NCBI GenBank assembly: GCA_029940345.1
Contig: JAOZRC010000299.1
Location: forward strand, 1-6,728
DNA length: 6,728 nucleotides
Reading direction: 5' to 3'
Source: Desulfobacterales bacterium
Lineage (GTDB): Bacteria; Desulfobacterota; Desulfobacteria; Desulfobacterales; JAUCGF01
The notes under the pieces are model-generated. The model did not search any database. It was not told where the DNA came from and saw only the letters and a program-made list of their open reading frames with translations. Both the position numbers and the translations under genes were made by a program. Each line of letters begins with the position of its first letter. Within the stretch, counting starts at the first letter, position 1. Positions 3,371 to 6,728 of this stretch are shown here, piece after piece.

Positions 3371-4882
3371 TCAATCCACCCAATTAAAAGTACGGTCCAC
3401 CGCTTTTTGCCATTGTTCTAATAAATTTTCACGCGTTGGTGCTGCCATTGTCGGCTTCCAGGTCTTATCAACCGCCCAATTTTGTTTTAACGCTTCAAGG
3501 CCGGACCAAAATCCGACAGCCAGACCGGCGGCATAAGCGGCTCCTAAGGCGGTGGTTTCCGCAATTTGAGGACGGATAACCGGGACGTTCAGGACATCTG
3601 CTTGAAATTGCATGAGCAGTTCATTGGCCACCATGCCGCCGTCAACTTTGAGTGCGCTCAGATCAACGCCGGAATCTTTATTCATGGCATCCATAATATC
3701 AAAGGTCTGATAGGCAACGGCTTCCAGCACAGCGCGGGCAATGTGCCCTTTGTTGACATAGCGGGTCAGGCCCACGATAACGCCGCGCGCATCGGAGCGC
3801 CAGTATGGCGCGAAAAGACCGGAAAAGGCAGGCACGAAATAAGCGCCGCCATTGTCTTGCACTGTATTGGCCAGTGTTTCGATTTCGGATGCACTGGCAA
3901 TCAACCCGAGGTTGTCTCGCAGCCATTGCACCAGTGCGCCGGCAATGGCGATGGAACCTTCCAGACAATACACCGGACGCTGATTATTAATTTGATAACC
4001 CAGCGTCGTCAGCAGGCCGTGAGTCGAAACGGTGGGTGTCACACCAGTGTTCAGCAGTAAAAAGCAGCCCGTGCCGTAAGTATTTTTAGCTTCGCCTGGG
4101 TCAAAACAGGTTTGCCCCACCAGCGCGGCCTGCTGGTCGCCGAGCGCGCCGCAAACCGGGATTTGGGCGTTTAAGGGGCCGTCTTTCAGAGTTGTTCCCC
4201 AAGTGCGCGTGTCAACGGACGGAACAATGGCAGGCAGAATTTGCCGCGGAATTCCCATGATTTGCAAAATAGTGTCATCCCATTCAAGGGTGTTCAAATC
4301 CATGAGCAGGGTGCGGCTGGCATTGGTTACGTCGGTAACATGTGAACCACCGTCAGGACCGCCAGTGAGATTCCATATCATCCAGGTTTCCATAGTGCCG
4401 AAAAGGGCCTCGCCTTTATCAGCTGCGGCGCGGGCTTCCGGAATATTATCCAGAATCCATTTGATTTTCGGACCGGAAAAATAGGTGGCAACAGGCAGGC
4501 CGGTTTTATTACGAAACCGATCCTGGCCGCCGTCCCGGGTTAATTCTGTGCAAATTTTGTCGGTGCGGGTGCATTGCCATACAATTGCATTATAAAACGG
4601 CTTCCCGGTGTTTTTATCCCATAGCATGGTGGTTTCACGCTGGTTGGTGATGCCAATTGCCGCCAGATCGGTTCCGGATAATTGTGCTTTTGCCAACGCG
4701 CCGCGAATCACATCCTGCGCATTTTGCCATATTTCAATGGGATTGTGCTCCACCCACCCCGGCAGAGGGAAAATTTGTTCATGTTCTTTCTGATCAATGC
4801 TGATGATCCGCCCGCTATGATCGAAAATGATAAAACGGTTGCTGGTCGTGCCTTGATCGAGGGCGCCCACATATCTGGCCAT
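3371..4882 (-). CDS. glpK: Glycerol kinase, 503 aa
   Basis: Glycerol kinase of the FGGY carbohydrate kinase family phosphorylates glycerol with ATP to sn-glycerol 3-phosphate in the cytosol. The start is ATG 4882 ([16 protein letters not shown]), with GGAG 8 nt upstream; the open frame extends to 4915, but that part overlaps the end of the preceding gene. Visible landmarks: phosphate-binding DQGTTSNR (9-16), substrate region [10 protein letters not shown] (80-89), FGGY signature-like [13 protein letters not shown] (134-146), catalytic Asp in [12 protein letters not shown] (245-256), nucleotide part [13 protein letters not shown] (268-280), and the second signature with [17 protein letters not shown] (413-429) plus [13 protein letters not shown] (441-453). 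The length is normal. The segment aligned to the FBP-binding loop of E. coli GlpK (GGKGGTR) reads DGPLNAQ, so FBP inhibition is probably absent. The ABC binding protein upstream fits glycerol uptake. Confidence 0.97.
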   Translation of the reverse strand: MARYVGALDQGTTSNRFIIFDHSGRIISIDQKEHEQIFPLPGWVEHNPIEIWQNAQDVIRGALAKAQLSGTDLAAIGITNQRETTMLWDKNTGKPFYNAIVWQCTRTDKICTELTRDGGQDRFRNKTGLPVATYFSGPKIKWILDNIPEARAAADKGEALFGTMETWMIWNLTGGPDGGSHVTDVTNASRTLLMDLNTLEWDDTILQIMGIPRQILPAIVPSVDTRTWGTTLKDGPLNAQIPVCGALGDQQAALVGQTCFDPGEAKNTYGTGCFLLLNTGVTPTVSTHGLLTTLGYQINNQRPVYCLEGSIAIAGALVQWLRDNLGLIASASEIETLANTVQDNGGAYFVPAFSGLFAPYWRSDARGVIVGLTRYVNKGHIARAVLEAVAYQTFDIMDAMNKDSGVDLSALKVDGGMVANELLMQFQADVLNVPVIRPQIAETTALGAAYAAGLAVGFWSGLEALKQNWAVDKTWKPTMAAPTRENLLEQWQKAVDRTFNWVD

Positions 4883-4914
4883 TATGCCTTCTCCTTTCTG
4901 AAAGATCATTTTCA

Positions 4915-5148
4915 TTATTCACATTCAATAATAACACCGCATTTTTCACAACGGTAACGGTGCAAGTCTGTCTTTTCAGCCGCAATCGCTTCAAAATCAT
5001 ACCGTTTGCGGCCGGACATTTCAAAACATTCGGGGCAATAGCTTTTTCCAAGTTCCTCAGGTGCAATGGTCAAATGACAATGCTGGCACCGCAGCTTGCT
5101 TTTTTCCGGAGGAAGTAATGTCAGGTTATTGTGAGTGCAATCGGTCAT
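4915..5148 (-). CDS. Zinc-ribbon protein, 77 aa
   Basis: This small cytosolic protein has three CxxC knuckles: CQHC (21-24), CPEC (38-41) and CEKC (67-70), plus Cys4 near the start and Cys76 just before the end. Two zinc-ribbon-like sites are therefore possible. The middle part [18 protein letters not shown] links the second and third knuckles. I recall very similar small proteins in Desulfobacterota, none with a known role to my knowledge. It starts at ATG 5148 with only a weak, close GGA; a TAAAAT box at 5155-5160 could even give a nearly leaderless mRNA. The stop lies 32 nt upstream of the glpK start, so co-transcription with glpK is likely. The zinc binding is inferred from the motifs; a link to glycerol use is suggested only by position. 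Confidence 0.82.
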   Translation of the reverse strand: MTDCTHNNLTLLPPEKSKLRCQHCHLTIAPEELGKSYCPECFEMSGRKRYDFEAIAAEKTDLHRYRCEKCGVIIECE

Positions 5149-5210
5149 ATATCCATTTTATCTTCGTTATGGGTTCGCAAAACTGCTTGTTATGTTACAT
5201 TTACAGATTA

Positions 5211-5244
5211 CCAGAAAATACAAACAGGACGCCGAAGCGCCCTG
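5211..5244 (-). terminator. Intrinsic terminator of the glycerol transporter operon
   Basis: On the minus strand CAGGGCGC-TTCG-GCGTCCTG (5225-5244) forms an 8-bp stem with one G-U pair and a stable TTCG tetraloop, followed by TTTGTATTTTC (5214-5224). It lies about 80 nt beyond the binding-protein stop codon and before the zinc-ribbon gene. It probably ends the transporter transcript, so the zinc-ribbon/glpK unit would need its own promoter or read-through. Confidence 0.75.
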
Positions 5245-5275
5245 CGTTACAAGTGATTTTGCATCCTCGTTTTTG

Positions 5276-5300
5276 TCCCTCTCCCCAAAGGAGAGAGGGA
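5276..5300. repeat. Inverted repeat just downstream of the binding-protein gene
   Basis: TCCCTCTC (5276-5283) pairs with GAGAGGGA (5293-5300) around a 9-nt loop (cccaaagga). Purine/pyrimidine hairpins of this 'CCCTCTCC...GGAGAGGG' kind are common dispersed intergenic repeats in many bacterial genomes. On the minus strand it is followed by CAAAAAC, not U, so it is not a terminator itself; it could stabilise the 3' end of the upstream mRNA. Confidence 0.45.
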
Positions 5301-5325
5301 ACATTTGAAGGTCATAGCAATGCTT

Positions 5326-6728
5326 CTAGCGAACCTTGCCTTCACGCCAGGCCTTAATGAGATCATCGTAGTTAACGGTCTCACCTTGGGGTTTTTCATT
5401 GGCAAGCTTGGCTTTAGGCGAACCGGGTTTTTTCAGCCATTCTTCAGGATCGACTTTGGGATTCAGCTTGGGACCGCATTCGCCCTGCACACCGGAGCGC
5501 GCAATACGCTGCAACACTTTATCCTGCTCTTTGGCCAAATTGTCCATTGCCTGATCCACGGTCACTTCGCCGGAAACCGCTTCACCGATATTTTGCCACC
5601 ATAACTGCGCCAGTTTGGGATAATCGGGCACATTGGTTCCGGTGGGCGTCCAGGCGACGCGCGCCGGGCTGCGATAAAATTCCACCAGTCCGCCGAGTTT
5701 GGGCGCACGTTCGGTGAAAGATTTATGGCGAATATCACTGTCGCGAATCGGCGTCAGGCCGACATGCGTTTTCTTAAGTGACGTGGTTTTAGCCACACAG
5801 AACTGCGCAAAAAGCCATGCCGCTTTACGACGTTCCACCGGTGTGCTTTTCATTAACGTCCATGAACCGCAATCCTGATAACCCAGTTTCATGCCTTCTT
5901 CCCAGTAAGGACCGTGGGGGGAGGGAGCCATGCGCCATTTGGGCGTTCCGTCTTTGTTGACTGTCGGACCGGGTTCAACCATAGTGGCGGTGAAAGCCGT
6001 GTACCAGAAAATTTGCTGGGCTACATCGCCTTTGGCCAGAACCGGCAGGTACTGGTAAAAATCCATGCCGAGAGATCCCGGGGGAGCGTATTTTTTAAGC
6101 CATTCCATGTATTTGCGCAGGGAGTACTTGGCGGCCGGGCCATTGGCGGCTCCGCCACGCTCGACACTGGCGCCTACCGGACGACATCCTTCAACGCGAA
6201 TGCCCCATTCATCAACGGGCTTGCCATTGGGAATCCCTTTGTCACCCGCGCCCGCCATGGAAAGCCATGCATCGGTGAAGCGCCAACCCAGGTCCGGCGC
6301 TTTCTTGCCGTAGTCGTTGTGGCCGTAAACCGTAACGCCGTCAATTTTTTTGACATGCTTGCCAAAAAATTCAGCAATGTCCTCGTAGGCCGACCAGTTT
6401 ACGGGAACGCCTAACTCGTAACCATAAAGTTTCTTGAATTGCTTTTTAAGGTCTTCACGGTTGAACCAATCGTAGCGGAACCAGTAAAGGTTGGCAAACT
6501 GTTGGTCCGGCAGTTGATAAAGCTTGCCATCAGGGCCAGTGGTAAATGATTTACCAATGAAATCGTCAACATCCAGAGTGGGAAGGGTGACATCTTTGCC
6601 TTCGCCCGCCATCCAGTCGGTCAGATTGACCACATGACCGTAACGAAAATGGGTGCCAATGAGATCGGAATCATTAATATAGGCGTCATACACATTTTTG
6701 CCGGACTGCCATTGAACTTGCAGCTTTT
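5326..6728 (-). CDS. Glycerol/sugar ABC transporter substrate-binding protein (partial, N-terminus outside window)
   Basis: The frame is open through the window edge; 467 residues are visible, and the first roughly 100, with the expected signal peptide, lie beyond 6728. A GTG at 6693 is in frame but is not the start, because homologous-looking sequence (LQVQWQSGKN) continues upstream. The protein is a periplasmic type I extracellular solute-binding protein of the CUT1 class. Visible segments include LYWFRYDWFNREDLKKQFK, the WxAYEDIAEFF motif, YKL/LPVLAKGDVAQQIFWYT, the SPHGPYWEEGMKLGYQDCGSW stretch split across the cleft region, and the tail GPKLNP, PGSPKAKLANEKPQGETV. This tail and the large size match the GlpV-type glycerol-binding proteins of rhizobia. 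The nearby glpK supports glycerol as substrate. The permease and ATPase genes are not in view and may lie upstream. Transporter class is confident; the exact substrate is inferred. Confidence 0.88.
   Translation of the reverse strand, partial: KLQVQWQSGKNVYDAYINDSDLIGTHFRYGHVVNLTDWMAGEGKDVTLPTLDVDDFIGKSFTTGPDGKLYQLPDQQFANLYWFRYDWFNREDLKKQFKKLYGYELGVPVNWSAYEDIAEFFGKHVKKIDGVTVYGHNDYGKKAPDLGWRFTDAWLSMAGAGDKGIPNGKPVDEWGIRVEGCRPVGASVERGGAANGPAAKYSLRKYMEWLKKYAPPGSLGMDFYQYLPVLAKGDVAQQIFWYTAFTATMVEPGPTVNKDGTPKWRMAPSPHGPYWEEGMKLGYQDCGSWTLMKSTPVERRKAAWLFAQFCVAKTTSLKKTHVGLTPIRDSDIRHKSFTERAPKLGGLVEFYRSPARVAWTPTGTNVPDYPKLAQLWWQNIGEAVSGEVTVDQAMDNLAKEQDKVLQRIARSGVQGECGPKLNPKVDPEEWLKKPGSPKAKLANEKPQGETVNYDDLIKAWREGKVR

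Noticed and set aside
3566..4060. 164-aa plus-strand open frame
   Set aside because: It is antisense to the clearly coding glpK; high-GC third positions create such shadows.
5914..6414. 166-aa plus-strand open frame
   Set aside because: It is antisense to the substrate-binding protein gene, with no ribosome binding site or recognisable domain.

Overview
All genes in this window that can be supported lie on the minus strand, so transcription runs from the right end (6728) to the left end (1). The protein set is a glycerol ABC binding protein, glycerol kinase, an AcuA-type and another GNAT acetyltransferase, and a small zinc-ribbon protein of a kind I associate with sulfate-reducing Desulfobacterota. 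This suggests a mesophilic deltaproteobacterium-like (Desulfobacterota) bacterium. That placement is inference from protein flavour, not from a marker gene.

Right part (about 2009-6728), metabolism. A glycerol/sugar ABC transporter binding protein, with its N-terminus beyond the window, ends at 5326. A good intrinsic terminator follows (5211-5244). Next come a 77-aa zinc-ribbon protein, glycerol kinase glpK, a GNAT acetyltransferase and an AcuA-like acetyltransferase. The transporter and GlpK together would import and phosphorylate glycerol. The two acetyltransferases form a tight pair (11-nt gap) and may control acetyl-CoA synthetase by lysine acetylation.

Left part (about 1-1961), an unusual RNA-rich locus. 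A promoter with a perfect -35 box (TTGACA) starts a unit that encodes a 77-aa protein predicted to have a beta-beta-alpha-beta-beta (beta-grasp-like) order. It is followed by two tandem structured RNAs (here RNA-B and RNA-A), a 200-aa PD-(D/E)XK nuclease-like gene, a third related RNA (RNA-C) and the first 106 codons of an uncharacterised gene that may be TROVE/Ro60-like. The three RNAs share one 'handle': a long outer stem, a 9-nt/7-nt internal loop of near-identical sequence, a short inner stem ending AAGC/GCTT, and then TTACA. Stem positions covary between copies. What is mounted on the handle differs. RNA-A carries a tRNA-like domain in normal order, D-arm then T-arm. RNA-B carries a circularly permuted tRNA-like domain: T-arm, a full 7-bp acceptor stem closed by a short loop, then D-arm. 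RNA-C carries two simple hairpins. This strongly recalls bacterial Y RNAs (YrlA type), which combine a Ro60-binding stem with a tRNA-mimicking module.

The handle and the tRNA-like modules are read directly from the sequence. The Y RNA identity and the Ro60-like role of the truncated gene are inference.
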